Source of the DNA: Desulfomicrobium macestii
Lineage (GTDB): Bacteria > Desulfobacterota > Desulfovibrionia > Desulfovibrionales > Desulfomicrobiaceae
Assembly: GCF_014873765.1 (NCBI RefSeq)
Contig: NZ_JADBGG010000014.1
Coordinates: 1 to 64,000 of the forward strand
Reading direction: 5' to 3'
Length of the DNA stretch: 64,000 nt
Shown: piece by piece, positions 8,851 to 18,355 of the stretch
Layout: the number at the start of each line of letters is the position of its first letter
Position numbering within the stretch: position 1 is the stretch's first letter
Notes under the pieces: generated by a model
What the model was told of the DNA's origin: nothing
Seen by the model: the letters and a program-made list of their open reading frames with translations, nothing else
Databases searched by the model: none
Translations under genes and position numbers: made by a program

Positions 8851-8871
8851 CCCGACAAAGCTCGCGCGCCC

Positions 8872-9411
8872 TTATTCCTGCATTTCGAAAATTGCGTCCA
8901 ATTCGGAAACAAAGGGCTTCACCGTGTCCTGATCTTGCGGCGACGCAGTGAGCACCTTCTCCATTTCCGCCATGCTCGTCTGCATCTGGGCAATCATCTG
9001 GGTCTTGTACTCGGCCGGGATGTCCTTGTTCCCCTCGATCTCGGCGATGGATTGCCGCATCTGACCCATGACATCCTGTCCATCCTTGCCGAGTCGTACG
9101 GCCATGTAAGCCTGGGTCACCTGCTGCGAGACCGTGGACCAGGTGTTGAAGTCAAACCCGTGCTTTCCGAGAATGGCCTCCACATCGCGCTGTTCCTTGA
9201 GGCCCTGGGCCCAATCGGTCACGACCTGAGCGGTGCTCGCAGAATCACCGTCGTCTCCGCTCTCTTCGGCATACTGATCGAAATACGGCTTGAGTTCCTG
9301 CATGGAGGCAATAAAACCCTGCACGTCACTCGCAGTCAGCCCGGAACACCACGCGTTTGAGGAAACACACAACATCATCATGAAAAGCCCCGCCACACGC
9401 ACCAATTTCAT
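8872..9411 (-). CDS. Secreted hypothetical protein
   Basis: A 179-aa protein with a clear signal peptide: MKLVR, a hydrophobic core (VAGLFMMMLCVSS), and likely cleavage after NAWCSG or nearby. The Cys in AWCS does not make a good lipobox. The mature part is helical, acidic and rich in Gln, Met and Glu, with repeated heptad-like patterns such as MAEMEKVL. I do not recognise the family. It is monocistronic and ends at a strong terminator, so it is expressed on its own, probably as a periplasmic protein. Confidence 0.7.
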   Translation of the reverse strand: MKLVRVAGLFMMMLCVSSNAWCSGLTASDVQGFIASMQELKPYFDQYAEESGDDGDSASTAQVVTDWAQGLKEQRDVEAILGKHGFDFNTWSTVSQQVTQAYMAVRLGKDGQDVMGQMRQSIAEIEGNKDIPAEYKTQMIAQMQTSMAEMEKVLTASPQDQDTVKPFVSELDAIFEMQE

Positions 9412-9568
9412 ACTCCCTCCTCGAAGAACGATTAGTAATGCATAATCTATTTTCCGCGCCCCTCATCTCTTTATTGCGCTTTCGTGGCAATATATTTATG
9501 TCAGCGCGAACTCAAGGGGCTGGAAAGATCCAGCGCCGAATCTCCAAAAGACAACACTGGAGGCTGTC

Positions 9569-9949
9569 ATGAATCCCAAGGAACTTCTATACGCAAAATC
9601 CCATGAATGGGTCAAAATCGAAGGCGACGAGGCCGTGGTCGGCATCAGCCATTTTGCCCAGGAACAGCTCGGTGACCTGACCTTCGTCGAACTCCCCCAG
9701 CCCGGCGACCAGGCCGAGGCCGGTGCCGAGATCGGAACCGTCGAATCGGTCAAGGCCGCCAGCGAAATATACTCCCCGGTCAGCGGAGAGATCACCGCTG
9801 TCAACACGGAACTGGAAAACGCGCCCGAGCTGGTCAACAAGGATGCATTCGGCGCAGGCTGGCTGTTCAAGGTCCGCCTTGCCTCCGCTCCCGAAGGACT
9901 CCTGGACGCCGACGCCTACGCAGCCCTGTGCGCCGCCGAAGCGCACTAA
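9569..9949 (+). CDS. gcvH: Glycine cleavage system H protein
   Basis: A 126-aa lipoyl carrier protein. The segment [15 protein letters not shown] (near residue 62) is the conserved lipoylation site with the modified Lys. [18 protein letters not shown] and [15 protein letters not shown] are the standard N-terminal strands. It shuttles the aminomethyl group from the P protein (encoded next) to the T protein. A ribosome binding site (TGGAGG, 6 nt) precedes ATG 9569. gcvPA and gcvPB follow on the same strand; the T protein gene is not in the window. I found no glycine riboswitch in the 157 bp upstream. Confidence 0.96.
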   Translation: MNPKELLYAKSHEWVKIEGDEAVVGISHFAQEQLGDLTFVELPQPGDQAEAGAEIGTVESVKAASEIYSPVSGEITAVNTELENAPELVNKDAFGAGWLFKVRLASAPEGLLDADAYAALCAAEAH

Positions 9950-10012
9950 CCCTTATCATCGAGGCTGCCCTTCCGCTGCGCGAACGTTCACCCTTTTCCG
10001 CCTGAACTCATC

Positions 10013-10050
10013 GCCTCCGGCCGGATGGACGCAGCCCATCATCCGGAGGC
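10013..10050 (+). promoter_or_regulatory. Hairpin covering the gcvPA ribosome binding site
   Basis: GCCTCCGG (10013-10020) can pair with CCGGAGGC (10043-10050), and inside it CCGGATGG can pair partly with CCATCATCCGG. The right arm contains the GGAGG that serves ATG 10054. The mRNA between gcvH and gcvPA could therefore fold and hide the ribosome binding site, which may set the H:P protein ratio. Function is inferred. Confidence 0.45.
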
Positions 10051-10053
10051 GAC

Positions 10054-11382
10054 ATGCCCTTCATACCGCATACACCTGCCGAACAGAGCGAGATGCTGGC
10101 CACCGTCGGCGTGGACAGCATGGAAGCCCTGTTCGAGGACATTCCGAAAAAATTCCGGGCCGCTGAACTGAACCTGCCCCGGGGCCTCAGCGAAATGGAA
10201 GTCCGCCAGAAGCTCGAAAAGACGGCGGCCAAAAACCACACGGATCTGACCTCTTTCCTGGGGGCCGGATTCTACGATCACTACATCCCAAGCGCCGTGG
10301 ACGCGCTCTGCAGCCGGGGCGAATTCTACACCGCCTACACCCCCTACCAGGCCGAAGCCTCCCAGGGCATGTTGCAGGCAATATTCGAATATCAGACCGC
10401 GGTGGCCCGTCTTCTGGACCTGCAGTACGCCAACGCTTCCCTCTATGACGGCGGAACGGCGCTCTACGAAGCGATCATGATGGCCGTGCGTCAGAACAAA
10501 CGCACACGCATCGTCATCTCCGAGAGCGTGAACCCCATCTACCGGGTCATGCTCGACAGCTACACCACGAACCTGAAGCTCGATCTGGTGACCATCCCTC
10601 ACCAAAACTGCAAAACGGACGTGGACGCACTCCTTGCCGCCCTGAACGACGACACGGCGGCGGTCATCGTCCAGAATCCCAACTTCTTCGGCACGATCCA
10701 GGATTTCACGGCCCTTTTCACCAAGGCCCGCGAACACAAGATCGTCTCCATCATCTCGACCTACCCGATCATGCAGTCCCTGCTCAAGACTCCTGGCGAA
10801 ATGGGCGCGGACATCGCCGTGGCCGAGGGCCAGAGCCTCGGGCTGCCGCTCAGTTTCGGCGGACCGTACCTTGGCATCATGGCCTGCAACAAGCAGCTCA
10901 TCCGCCAGATGCCCGGCCGCATCGTCGGCCGCACCGTGGACAAGACCGGCAAGACCGGCTTCGTGCTGACCCTGCAAGCCAGGGAGCAGCATATCCGCCG
11001 CGAGAAGGCCACCTCCAACATCTGCTCCAACCAGGCCCTGTGCGCCCTGCGCGCGCTCATGTACATGAGCCTCCTGGGGCCCGAAGGCCTGAAGCGCACG
11101 GCCCAGGTCGGCATGGAACGCGCCAATTACGCGGCCCGGCGTCTGGAGCAGCTGCCCGGAGTGCGCGTGGTCAACCAGCCCTTCGGCAACGAATTCACCG
11201 TGGAGCTTCCCGTGCGCGCCTACGAGGTCATCGACAAGCTCCTGGTCGCCAAATACGTCCCCGGATTCCCGCTGGGCCGCTACTATCAGGGCATGGACAA
11301 CCACCTTCTGGTGGCCTGCACCGAAAAAACCACACAGCAGAGCGTCGGCATCCTGGCCGAATTGATTGGAGGTGCCCTGTGA
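10054..11382 (+). CDS. gcvPA: Glycine decarboxylase (P protein), subunit 1
   Basis: A 442-aa protein matching the N-terminal half of P protein. It has PHTPAEQSEMLATVGV at the start, LGAGFYDHYIPSAVD, FYTAYTPYQAEASQG, YANASLYDGGTA, and the GGPYLGIMACNKQLIRQMPGR block near residue 270. With subunit 2 it decarboxylates glycine using PLP and passes the aminomethyl group to GcvH; this half lacks the PLP lysine. The split two-subunit form is common in anaerobic and many other bacteria. GGAGG precedes the ATG by 4 nt. Its stop overlaps the GTG start of gcvPB. Confidence 0.96.
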   Translation: MPFIPHTPAEQSEMLATVGVDSMEALFEDIPKKFRAAELNLPRGLSEMEVRQKLEKTAAKNHTDLTSFLGAGFYDHYIPSAVDALCSRGEFYTAYTPYQAEASQGMLQAIFEYQTAVARLLDLQYANASLYDGGTALYEAIMMAVRQNKRTRIVISESVNPIYRVMLDSYTTNLKLDLVTIPHQNCKTDVDALLAALNDDTAAVIVQNPNFFGTIQDFTALFTKAREHKIVSIISTYPIMQSLLKTPGEMGADIAVAEGQSLGLPLSFGGPYLGIMACNKQLIRQMPGRIVGRTVDKTGKTGFVLTLQAREQHIRREKATSNICSNQALCALRALMYMSLLGPEGLKRTAQVGMERANYAARRLEQLPGVRVVNQPFGNEFTVELPVRAYEVIDKLLVAKYVPGFPLGRYYQGMDNHLLVACTEKTTQQSVGILAELIGGAL

Positions 11383-12830
11383 AAACCATGTTCTCCGATT
11401 CCGCCAAGGGCAGAACCGGCGTGTGGCCCGACGCCCCCAAGGGGAATCCGTCGTCCACCATCCCGGACGAACTGCTGCGCGGCTGCGCCCCGAAACTCCC
11501 TGAACTGTCCGAAATAGACGTCATCCGTCATTTCACCCGGCTTTCGCGCCTCAATTACAGCGTGGACAGCAATTTCTATCCCCTCGGGTCGTGCACCATG
11601 AAGTACAACCCGAAATTCACCGAGGCCGTGGCCGCCCAGCCCGGGTTCACCTCCGTGCACCCGCTCATTCCACAGCTCAAGGGAGCCGGAAACATGACCC
11701 AGGGCGCCCTTGAAGTACTCTACGAGACCGAGCAGCTGCTGGCAGAGATCACCGGCATGGACGCCTTCACCCTGCAACCCATGGCCGGAGCCCACGGCGA
11801 GCTGACCGGGGTCATGCTCATGGCCGCCTATCACAACGACAAGGGCAACAAGAAGACCAAGATCATCGTGCCCGACTCGGCCCACGGCACCAACCCCGCC
11901 TCGGCGGCCATCGCCGGGTACGATGTCGTCTCCATCGAATCCAAGAACGGGATGATCGACCCCGACGAGCTGGAAAAGGTCCTGGACGACGAGGTCGCGG
12001 GCCTGATGATGACCTGCCCCAACACCCTGGGGCTCTTCGAGTGCGGCCTGGAACGCATCGTCAAGCTGGTCCACGGCGTGGACGGACTGCTCTACTACGA
12101 CGGCGCGAACCTGAACGCCATCATGGGCAAGATGCGTGTCGGCGACGTGGGCTTCGACGTCGTGCACCTGAACCTGCACAAGACCTTCGCCACCCCCCAC
12201 GGCGGCGGCGGACCCGGCTCCGGCCCCGTGGGCGTAAGCAAGCGTCTGGTGGACTATCTGCCCGTTTCGCGCGTGGTGAAGCTCGAAGACGGCCAATACT
12301 ACCTGAACTACGACTATCCCAAATCCATCGGGTACATCGCGCCCTTCTACGGCAACTTCGGGGTCATCCTCAAAGCCTACGCGTACATCCTGCGCCTGGG
12401 CCGCGAAGGCATCGTGCGCGCCTCCGAGAACGCGGTCCTGGCCGCCAACTACATGCGCAAGCGTCTGGAGGATCATCTTGAAATCCCCCACGACCGCATC
12501 TGCATGCACGAGTTCGTGGCCTCGGCCGCGAAACAGTCCGAAAAGGGCGTGCGCGCCCTGGATCTGGCCAAGGCACTGCTCGACAAGGGACACTACGCCC
12601 CGACCATCTACTTTCCGCTCATCGTCAAGGAATGCCTGATGTTCGAGCCCACGGAGACGGAAAGCAAGGAAACCCTTGATGGATTCGTCGATGACCTGAT
12701 CGAGATACTCGAACGTGTCGATACCGATCCGCAATCAATTCAAAACGCTCCCGTGACCACTCCAGTGGAGCGCCTCGACGAGGTCCGCGCAGCCAGAAGC
12801 ATGGAGCTTGTGGACGACGCCGGACTCTGA
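11379..12830 (+). CDS. gcvPB: Glycine decarboxylase (P protein), subunit 2
   Basis: A 483-aa protein carrying the PLP site: HLNLHKTFATPHGGGGPGSG near residue 266, where Lys binds the cofactor. Other family blocks are SNFYPLGSCTMKYNPK, MAGAHGELTGVMLM and VPDSAHGTNPASA. The start is GTG 11379, overlapping the gcvPA stop (GTGA), with GGAGG 6 nt upstream; ATG 11388 is too far from that site. A longer frame open from 11040 is only read-through inside gcvPA. The gene ends just before a strong terminator, so the cluster here is gcvH-gcvPA-gcvPB. Confidence 0.96.
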   Translation: MKTMFSDSAKGRTGVWPDAPKGNPSSTIPDELLRGCAPKLPELSEIDVIRHFTRLSRLNYSVDSNFYPLGSCTMKYNPKFTEAVAAQPGFTSVHPLIPQLKGAGNMTQGALEVLYETEQLLAEITGMDAFTLQPMAGAHGELTGVMLMAAYHNDKGNKKTKIIVPDSAHGTNPASAAIAGYDVVSIESKNGMIDPDELEKVLDDEVAGLMMTCPNTLGLFECGLERIVKLVHGVDGLLYYDGANLNAIMGKMRVGDVGFDVVHLNLHKTFATPHGGGGPGSGPVGVSKRLVDYLPVSRVVKLEDGQYYLNYDYPKSIGYIAPFYGNFGVILKAYAYILRLGREGIVRASENAVLAANYMRKRLEDHLEIPHDRICMHEFVASAAKQSEKGVRALDLAKALLDKGHYAPTIYFPLIVKECLMFEPTETESKETLDGFVDDLIEILERVDTDPQSIQNAPVTTPVERLDEVRAARSMELVDDAGL

Positions 12831-12849
12831 TTCCATTCCATTCGCCATG

Positions 12850-12879
12850 AAAAAAGCCTCCGCCATCGGAGGCTTTTTT
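12850..12879 (+). terminator. Terminator of the gcv operon
   Basis: AAAAAAGCCTCCG / CGGAGGCTTTTTT with a 4-nt loop is a textbook intrinsic terminator 20 bp after the gcvPB stop. The flanking A and T runs could let it work on both strands. Confidence 0.92.
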
Positions 12880-13014
12880 CATGGCGTTGCATAATGATCC
12901 ATTCTATATTTCAGACAATTTTACGATGCATATGATGCATGATAAAATTCATTGCAATCACGCACCCGCGTGCTTAAGGAAATTCCACATATTTTCTTTT
13001 CTCACGGGGTAATC

Positions 13015-14130
13015 ATGTCATACATTTTCGTAGTACCAGCACTGCTTGCTTTTGCAGCGCTCATGTATTTTTATGTGTCGCGCAAGCCGGAATTGGAACC
13101 CATCGTCGGCGAGGACCATGATCCCGTAAAGATAAACCCGATCGTCACTGAGCCAAATACATTCAATGAGTGGGAATCGGTGTTGATCCGCGCCCTGGAT
13201 CACATCTACTCCGGTACGCCGTCCACCACCGGCAACCAGATGACCCACGTCTACGAACCGCCTTCGGCGCTGGCTCAAACCGCCATCACGAATCTGGTCA
13301 AGGCCTTCGACAAGGTCGGCACCCTGCATTCCTCCCTGGCCGCCATCGACAAGCCCGGCGTCAGCATGAAGGAACTCGGCGATCTGGTCACCCGCGACCC
13401 ACTGCTCTCCTCGCGCGTGCTGAAAACCATCAATTCCCCGTTTTTCCGCGTGGCCACGGATGTCAAATCCATCCACACGGCCGTGAACATCCTGGGCCTG
13501 ACCAATCTGAAAAACCTCATCGCCTTTGGGGTCATGCCCTATTCGCTGTACAAGCATCCCGAACATCAGCGCATGTTCAAAAGCATCTGGCAGCACATGA
13601 ACTCCACCGCCATCGCCGCCTCATACATGGCCAGGGCCAGGCAGGACCTGGACAGCGGCGCCCTGTACACGGCGGGGCTGATGCACGACATCGGCAAGCT
13701 CGTGCTCATCCTGCTGGTCAAGGATCCCGAGGAGGGTGAAGTATATCCCCAAACCCTGGACCGTGAATACGAGCGCCTCATGGCCACCCATATCCAGGCC
13801 GCCCAGATCATGGCCAGGAGCGGCGGCATACCGGATCAGCTACGCACCCTGGTCCTGAGCCATCACCTCCCCGGCCTGCTGCCGGTTTCACAGCTCGAAT
13901 GCGACGGGCAACAGGCCAAGAGCATGACCGTGCTTTTCCTGGCCAACCAGGTGGCCAAGCTCATTTCGCCGCACGGCACCCTGCTCGACGACGTCCGCAG
14001 GCTCGACCAGCTCGACCCCAGCTTCCGCGAGATCGTCTCGAAACAGGAAGCCCGGGAAATCCTGCTGAGTCCCGGGCTGATAGATGACGTCATGAACAAC
14101 GTGCGCCTGGTGCAGGCGACCCTGAACTAG
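13015..14130 (+). CDS. HDOD-domain protein with N-terminal membrane anchor
   Basis: A 371-aa protein. Residues 1-20 form one membrane helix (YIFVVPALLAFAALMYFYV). The HDOD domain starts near residue 110: MKELGDLVTRDPLLSSRVLK, IHTAVNILGLTNLKNLIAFG, and LMHDIGKLVLILL, where the HD pair is kept. HDOD proteins are usually non-enzymatic scaffolds in signalling and motility. The start at 13015 is preferred because it puts the membrane helix at the N-terminus; the longer reading from TTG 12952 has no ribosome binding site. Monocistronic, with its own terminator. Confidence 0.82.
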   Translation: MSYIFVVPALLAFAALMYFYVSRKPELEPIVGEDHDPVKINPIVTEPNTFNEWESVLIRALDHIYSGTPSTTGNQMTHVYEPPSALAQTAITNLVKAFDKVGTLHSSLAAIDKPGVSMKELGDLVTRDPLLSSRVLKTINSPFFRVATDVKSIHTAVNILGLTNLKNLIAFGVMPYSLYKHPEHQRMFKSIWQHMNSTAIAASYMARARQDLDSGALYTAGLMHDIGKLVLILLVKDPEEGEVYPQTLDREYERLMATHIQAAQIMARSGGIPDQLRTLVLSHHLPGLLPVSQLECDGQQAKSMTVLFLANQVAKLISPHGTLLDDVRRLDQLDPSFREIVSKQEAREILLSPGLIDDVMNNVRLVQATLN

Positions 14131-14150
14131 ACCTGCGCTGCTTTTATCGA

Positions 14151-14187
14151 CTGCCGGAACTTGTGACGTCCGGCAGTCATTTTTTTT
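14151..14187 (+). terminator. Terminator of the HDOD gene
   Basis: CTGCCGGA / TCCGGCAG with a 10-nt loop is followed by TCATTTTTTTT. It overlaps the last codons of the convergent DUF3999 gene. Confidence 0.85.
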
Positions 14188-15460
14188 GATCCAGGGTCCG
14201 CACCAGCCGCCACGCCATGAACCCGAGCAGAACCACCCCCAGGCCAAGCACCGCCCAAAGCACAAATGCGGCATGATTGGATTCCGGCAACAGACGGTCC
14301 TCGCCGCCCAGAACAACCGGCGCCGCGATCACGGCCGTACCCAGCCGCAGCGTCCCGATCTTCTTGTCGCCCAGCATGGCGGCGAGCATGTCGGGGCCGC
14401 GTTTGGCGGAACGGCTGCCCACGGCCAGGGTGAAGGGTCCGGGTCCTTGCGGCATGAAGACAAGCTCGTGAGGCAGCCACCCGACGCGCAAAGGCACCGG
14501 CGCGCCCTGCATCACGATCCGCAAACGCTCATGCGGGCCATGCAGCGCAAGGCCCGGACCTGCCAGCGACTGCCCGTCAACGGTCAGGCGGAATAACGCT
14601 CCCGCCGCGACCTGACGCCAGTCGTCTTTCAAGGGCGAGAGCACTTTCACGCCCAGCACCGCATTCTCCACGTCCCCCAGATCCAGCACATCCACAGGCA
14701 AGGCAGGCGGCAAGATATACTCGTACGTACCTTCCTCGATCAGTTCGCCGGTCAAGGGCAGGAAGCGACGGGTCAAACCCGCATCACCGCTGACTTTGCG
14801 TGCATGGGCCCCAGTCAGAAGGGAAAGGTCGGCCGGACCGGTCAGCAGATAATATTTCCAGCGTTTGCCATGGAGCATGACCCTGTCCTGCAGGATGCGC
14901 CCGTTCTCGTGCTCCATGAAGGCCAGCACCGCGCTTCCGGACGGACGCCAGGAAAACAGGTCGTCACTGCCGCGCACCTCGACACGAAGGAAGGCCGACG
15001 ACGAGGTCCCGGCCTCGAAACGCAGCGCGACGAGGTCTTCGGTGATGGCGGAAGCGTCGAGCAGCAGGGCCTGCTCCGTCTCCGGGGGAAGCGCGGACAT
15101 GCGGGTCTCGAGCACGGCCCCTTGATCGGAGGTGCGCACCTGCATACGAAAATCGTAATCCTGGACGCCCTCACTCCCGCCCGCGACCCTGAACAATGGC
15201 AGAGGCTGTTCCTGCGCAGCGGCAGGCAGTACCTGAATGCGGCGCAGGTGCATGGGCACCTCGGCACCCTCGGCATTGAACACGCGCAGATCAGCCAGAT
15301 CGGCGCGCACGCTGGCATTGTAGACTTCAAAGGGCAGTTCCAGGCGTTGCAGGGCGAAATCCGCCTGCGTTTCCAGAAGGTAGCCCCGGGCAAAATCCAT
15401 GGGCGAGGCGGCCTGAGCGGAAAAAGGCGCAAGCAGAACCAGCAGCACAATGAACATCAT
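14177..15460 (-). CDS. DUF3999 family membrane-anchored protein
   Basis: A 427-aa protein with a signal peptide (FIVLLVLLAPFSAQAA), a long periplasmic, beta-rich body, and one C-terminal membrane helix (AAFVLWAVLGLGVVLLGFMAW) followed by RLVRTLDQKK. Length and layout fit DUF3999, whose genes commonly sit beside DUF2339 genes as here. Its ATG overlaps the stop of the DUF2339 gene (ATGA), so the two are coupled. A longer frame up to 15994 lies inside that neighbour and is rejected. The function of the pair is not established; a cell-envelope role is likely. Confidence 0.8.
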   Translation of the reverse strand: MMFIVLLVLLAPFSAQAASPMDFARGYLLETQADFALQRLELPFEVYNASVRADLADLRVFNAEGAEVPMHLRRIQVLPAAAQEQPLPLFRVAGGSEGVQDYDFRMQVRTSDQGAVLETRMSALPPETEQALLLDASAITEDLVALRFEAGTSSSAFLRVEVRGSDDLFSWRPSGSAVLAFMEHENGRILQDRVMLHGKRWKYYLLTGPADLSLLTGAHARKVSGDAGLTRRFLPLTGELIEEGTYEYILPPALPVDVLDLGDVENAVLGVKVLSPLKDDWRQVAAGALFRLTVDGQSLAGPGLALHGPHERLRIVMQGAPVPLRVGWLPHELVFMPQGPGPFTLAVGSRSAKRGPDMLAAMLGDKKIGTLRLGTAVIAAPVVLGGEDRLLPESNHAAFVLWAVLGLGVVLLGFMAWRLVRTLDQKK

Positions 15461-18156
15461 GATTTTCCCCCCTTGGGCGGCAACGGACAGAAATAGCCCA
15501 CCACAAGCATGAGCAGTCCCACCCCCAGAAACGAGACAATGCGCGCCACGGTGCCACGCCCGTCCAGATCGATCAGAAAAAGCTTGCCGACCACGACCGC
15601 CAGCAGACCGGCCCCGGCCAGCCATGATTGCCGCAAGGCACGCCTGCGGCCAAGGAGCATGGCCCCCAGCGCCGCCAGGGACCAGAGCACCGAATAGGCC
15701 GCCTGCAACACGTCGGAGCGGAACATGGCGTCCAGGGCATAGGGCACATCGCCAAGAAAATGCACCGTCCTGGCCACGACCACGTTCATCCAGACAAAGG
15801 CCCAAGCGCCCAGGATGGCAGGCAAAAAGCGCCCGGCATGGCTGACACCCGGCAGGTCGTGCATGGCCGACTTGCGCGCCCAGAACGCAACGGTGACCAG
15901 CACCAGCGCCTGGGTCAGATCGAGGGGGTTCAGGATCGGAACATACGGCAAGGGGCGAGGGTTGCCGCTGACAAAGCAGGCCCCGATCCACCACAGGGCC
16001 AGAAACGCCGCAAGAGCCCCACCGGCGCGGAGATACGCGGCGAAATGCCTGCGCAGAGGCCAGTCCAGGCGCGGGAAAACGATGACAATGAGCAGCAGGA
16101 CTCCGGTCACGGCCGCTGCGGCATCGGCCCAGCTTCCGCTTTGAACGATATGGATGAGCACCTGCCTGTGCGCTTCACGCAGGGCCAGCACCGCGACCAG
16201 AATCGCGCTGAGCGTATGTACCCAGCCGCGCACCCGCGCGTCCCAGCTCTCTTCCAGGGCAAAAAGCATCCCGAATTGGGCAAGCAGGGCCAGCGGCCAG
16301 CCAATCCATCCCCAGTCCGCCGCAGGATGACCGCTCCACAGCACGGCGCTGCAAAGCAGCAGCACCACCGTGAACTGCGCCAGATGACGGGGCATGAACC
16401 ACAAGGTCCGCCTGTGCATCACGGCCCAGACGCCAAGAGTGCCCAGGGTCGCCGCCAGGAAAATCGGATCCGGATGCACCTGCTCCCCGGCCCAGAAAAA
16501 CCAGGTCCCATACCACCACGCGGCGCCCCACAGCCCCATGGCCAGAGGCAAGGGTTCCTCGCGGGACAGCCGGGCCTCCGGGCAGGCCCAGTAGGACCAG
16601 CTCGAAAAAAAGCCCCCAAGCCCCAGAAAGAGACCGGCCAGGAGATGCCCTTCGTTCAAATGAAGGGACCACAGGGACAGCGAGGCGGCAAAGGCCACGG
16701 CCGCCCCGATCTGCAGCAGCAGACCGAAAATCCTGGTGATGAGCCTTTTTTGTCGCAAACCAAGCCAGATCATCCCCGCGCCTTCAAGGGCCCAGGTTGA
16801 CGCGGTCCATGACGCATCCAGAGCCATGGGCACGGCCAGGGAAAGAAAGATCACCCCCAGGGCGAGATGGGCTTCGGCCAGGAGCCCAAGGCCGCCGCTC
16901 CTCTTCCACATCAGCTTCAGGGGCAGGATGTACCACAGCGCAAGGCCCAGACAACTGAAAGCCCCGCCCATTTCCATGTCCCGCACCAGGGCCATTTGCA
17001 GGCCAAAGGCCGCCAGCGGCAGACCGAAGACCAGCGCGCTGTCGAGCCGGGTACGCCCCTGCTCGCTGTTTGCGCGGGCGAAGAGGATGGAGACGGTCCC
17101 GTACATGAGGAAAAAGAGGATCAGGAAGGGTTCGGTGGTTGCAAAGTATTCCGGGGCGTAGAACCGGGCTCCCCACAGCGCCCCGATGCCAAAGGTGCAG
17201 GCGAACCCGAGCAGGTTGAGCACCCGCCACGTCCTGTACCAGGCGACGCCGAGCACGCCGAGGTTGAGCAAGGCATAGTAGCCGAAGAGCTGCACATGGC
17301 TGCCCTGTCCCGTGGACAGCAGGATGGGAGCCAGAAAGCCTCCCGCCGCGCCGAACACGGCCAGGGCCGAGGCGTTCTGCAGCACGGCCAGGATTCCGGA
17401 AAAGACAACCACCGCGCACATGAGGATCAGAGCCCAAAGCGGCGGGATCATGTCCAAAAACCGGGCTGCCGCGAAAATGGTCAGATACAGCACCCCAACG
17501 CCCCCGCCCTGCACCAGCAAGGCGTAAACGGGATTGCCGTGCCGCAACCGCCAGCCCAGGGCCAGCAAGGCAACGCCCAGCATTCCGGCCCCGGCCATGC
17601 GCAGCTCCACCGGCAGCAGGCTGTGATCGGAAGCGTACTTGAGCAGGAAGGAAACACCGAAGAAAAGCACGACAAGCCCGACCTTGACCACCGGATTCCC
17701 GCCGGTGATCCAGGCCACGGCGTGGGACCAGACGGTGGCGAGCCACTCCGGAGCCGCAGGCTTCGCTTCGCGAACCGTCTGCGACGGGGCTGCGGGCGAG
17801 ATTTCTTCCTGGTCTGAAAAAGTGAAGTTCTCGCCGGGATCCGCCCCTTCGTTCCATCCGAATACGGCCTCATCATCGGTAGGGGCGGCAAATTGCCGCC
17901 CGCTTCCGCTCCGAGCGGAAGCAGTCGTCGCACCGGCATGTGCCGTGGCCTTCTGTTCCCGGAATTGTGCACGGAGCAGTTTTTCCAGTTCCCTTATTTT
18001 TCTGTCCTGCGCGGCAATCCGGGACGCAAGGACAAAGCAGACCACGCCCAGGACCGGAAGAACAAGCAGGACCGGACTGCGCCACCAGTCGTCAAGAGCG
18101 CCGAGAAAGGAAAGCAAAATCAGGATGCCAAGGACAATGCGCACAAACACCTCCAT
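15457..18156 (-). CDS. DUF2339 polytopic membrane protein
   Basis: About 899 aa. An N-terminal helix (VLGILILLSFLGAL) is followed by a coiled coil (RIAAQDRKIRELEKLLRAQF) and a low-complexity linker. From about residue 140 there are some two dozen hydrophobic helices with short loops, including VVKVGLVVLFFGVSFLLKYA, the typical DUF2339 entry segment. The start at MEVFVRIV (18156) is chosen because the upstream residues are unlike the family; no strong ribosome binding site is visible, so it could differ. The first gene of a two-gene operon with DUF3999. Confidence 0.8.
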   Translation of the reverse strand: MEVFVRIVLGILILLSFLGALDDWWRSPVLLVLPVLGVVCFVLASRIAAQDRKIRELEKLLRAQFREQKATAHAGATTASARSGSGRQFAAPTDDEAVFGWNEGADPGENFTFSDQEEISPAAPSQTVREAKPAAPEWLATVWSHAVAWITGGNPVVKVGLVVLFFGVSFLLKYASDHSLLPVELRMAGAGMLGVALLALGWRLRHGNPVYALLVQGGGVGVLYLTIFAAARFLDMIPPLWALILMCAVVVFSGILAVLQNASALAVFGAAGGFLAPILLSTGQGSHVQLFGYYALLNLGVLGVAWYRTWRVLNLLGFACTFGIGALWGARFYAPEYFATTEPFLILFFLMYGTVSILFARANSEQGRTRLDSALVFGLPLAAFGLQMALVRDMEMGGAFSCLGLALWYILPLKLMWKRSGGLGLLAEAHLALGVIFLSLAVPMALDASWTASTWALEGAGMIWLGLRQKRLITRIFGLLLQIGAAVAFAASLSLWSLHLNEGHLLAGLFLGLGGFFSSWSYWACPEARLSREEPLPLAMGLWGAAWWYGTWFFWAGEQVHPDPIFLAATLGTLGVWAVMHRRTLWFMPRHLAQFTVVLLLCSAVLWSGHPAADWGWIGWPLALLAQFGMLFALEESWDARVRGWVHTLSAILVAVLALREAHRQVLIHIVQSGSWADAAAAVTGVLLLIVIVFPRLDWPLRRHFAAYLRAGGALAAFLALWWIGACFVSGNPRPLPYVPILNPLDLTQALVLVTVAFWARKSAMHDLPGVSHAGRFLPAILGAWAFVWMNVVVARTVHFLGDVPYALDAMFRSDVLQAAYSVLWSLAALGAMLLGRRRALRQSWLAGAGLLAVVVGKLFLIDLDGRGTVARIVSFLGVGLLMLVVGYFCPLPPKGGKS

Positions 18157-18300
18157 GCCGGCCGCCGCAGGGCTCCGGTGCGTTGCCCACGCCCGGCTTG
18201 CCCCAAGATTGCAATGACTTTCCAAGGCTTTGCCGAGTGCCTGGGATGTTGGCAAGAAGAATCCAGCGCAGATTCCTCAAGCATGCCGCCGAACGCAACA

Positions 18301-18335
18301 AAGCCCGGCCGTCACACGCATGGAGGGCCGGGCTT
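18301..18335 (-). terminator. Terminator of argB
   Basis: AAGCCCGGCC / GGCCGGGCTT (10 bp, 15-nt loop); read on the minus strand it ends CGGGCTTTGTTG. It lies 20 bp after the argB stop. Confidence 0.7.
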
Positions 18336-18355
18336 CCTCAAGGCGCGAGCCGTGA

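Noticed and set aside
9412-9568. Glycine riboswitch before gcvH
   Set aside because: I searched the leader for paired aptamer features and found none; only a weak AT-rich promoter-like stretch.
11040-11378. Upstream extension of the gcvPB frame to 596 aa
   Set aside because: It is read-through in another frame of gcvPA; the peptide is Arg/Pro/Ala-rich and unlike P protein.
14177-15994. 605-aa version of the DUF3999 protein
   Set aside because: The extra 178 residues lie inside the DUF2339 gene; a proper signal peptide starts at 15460.
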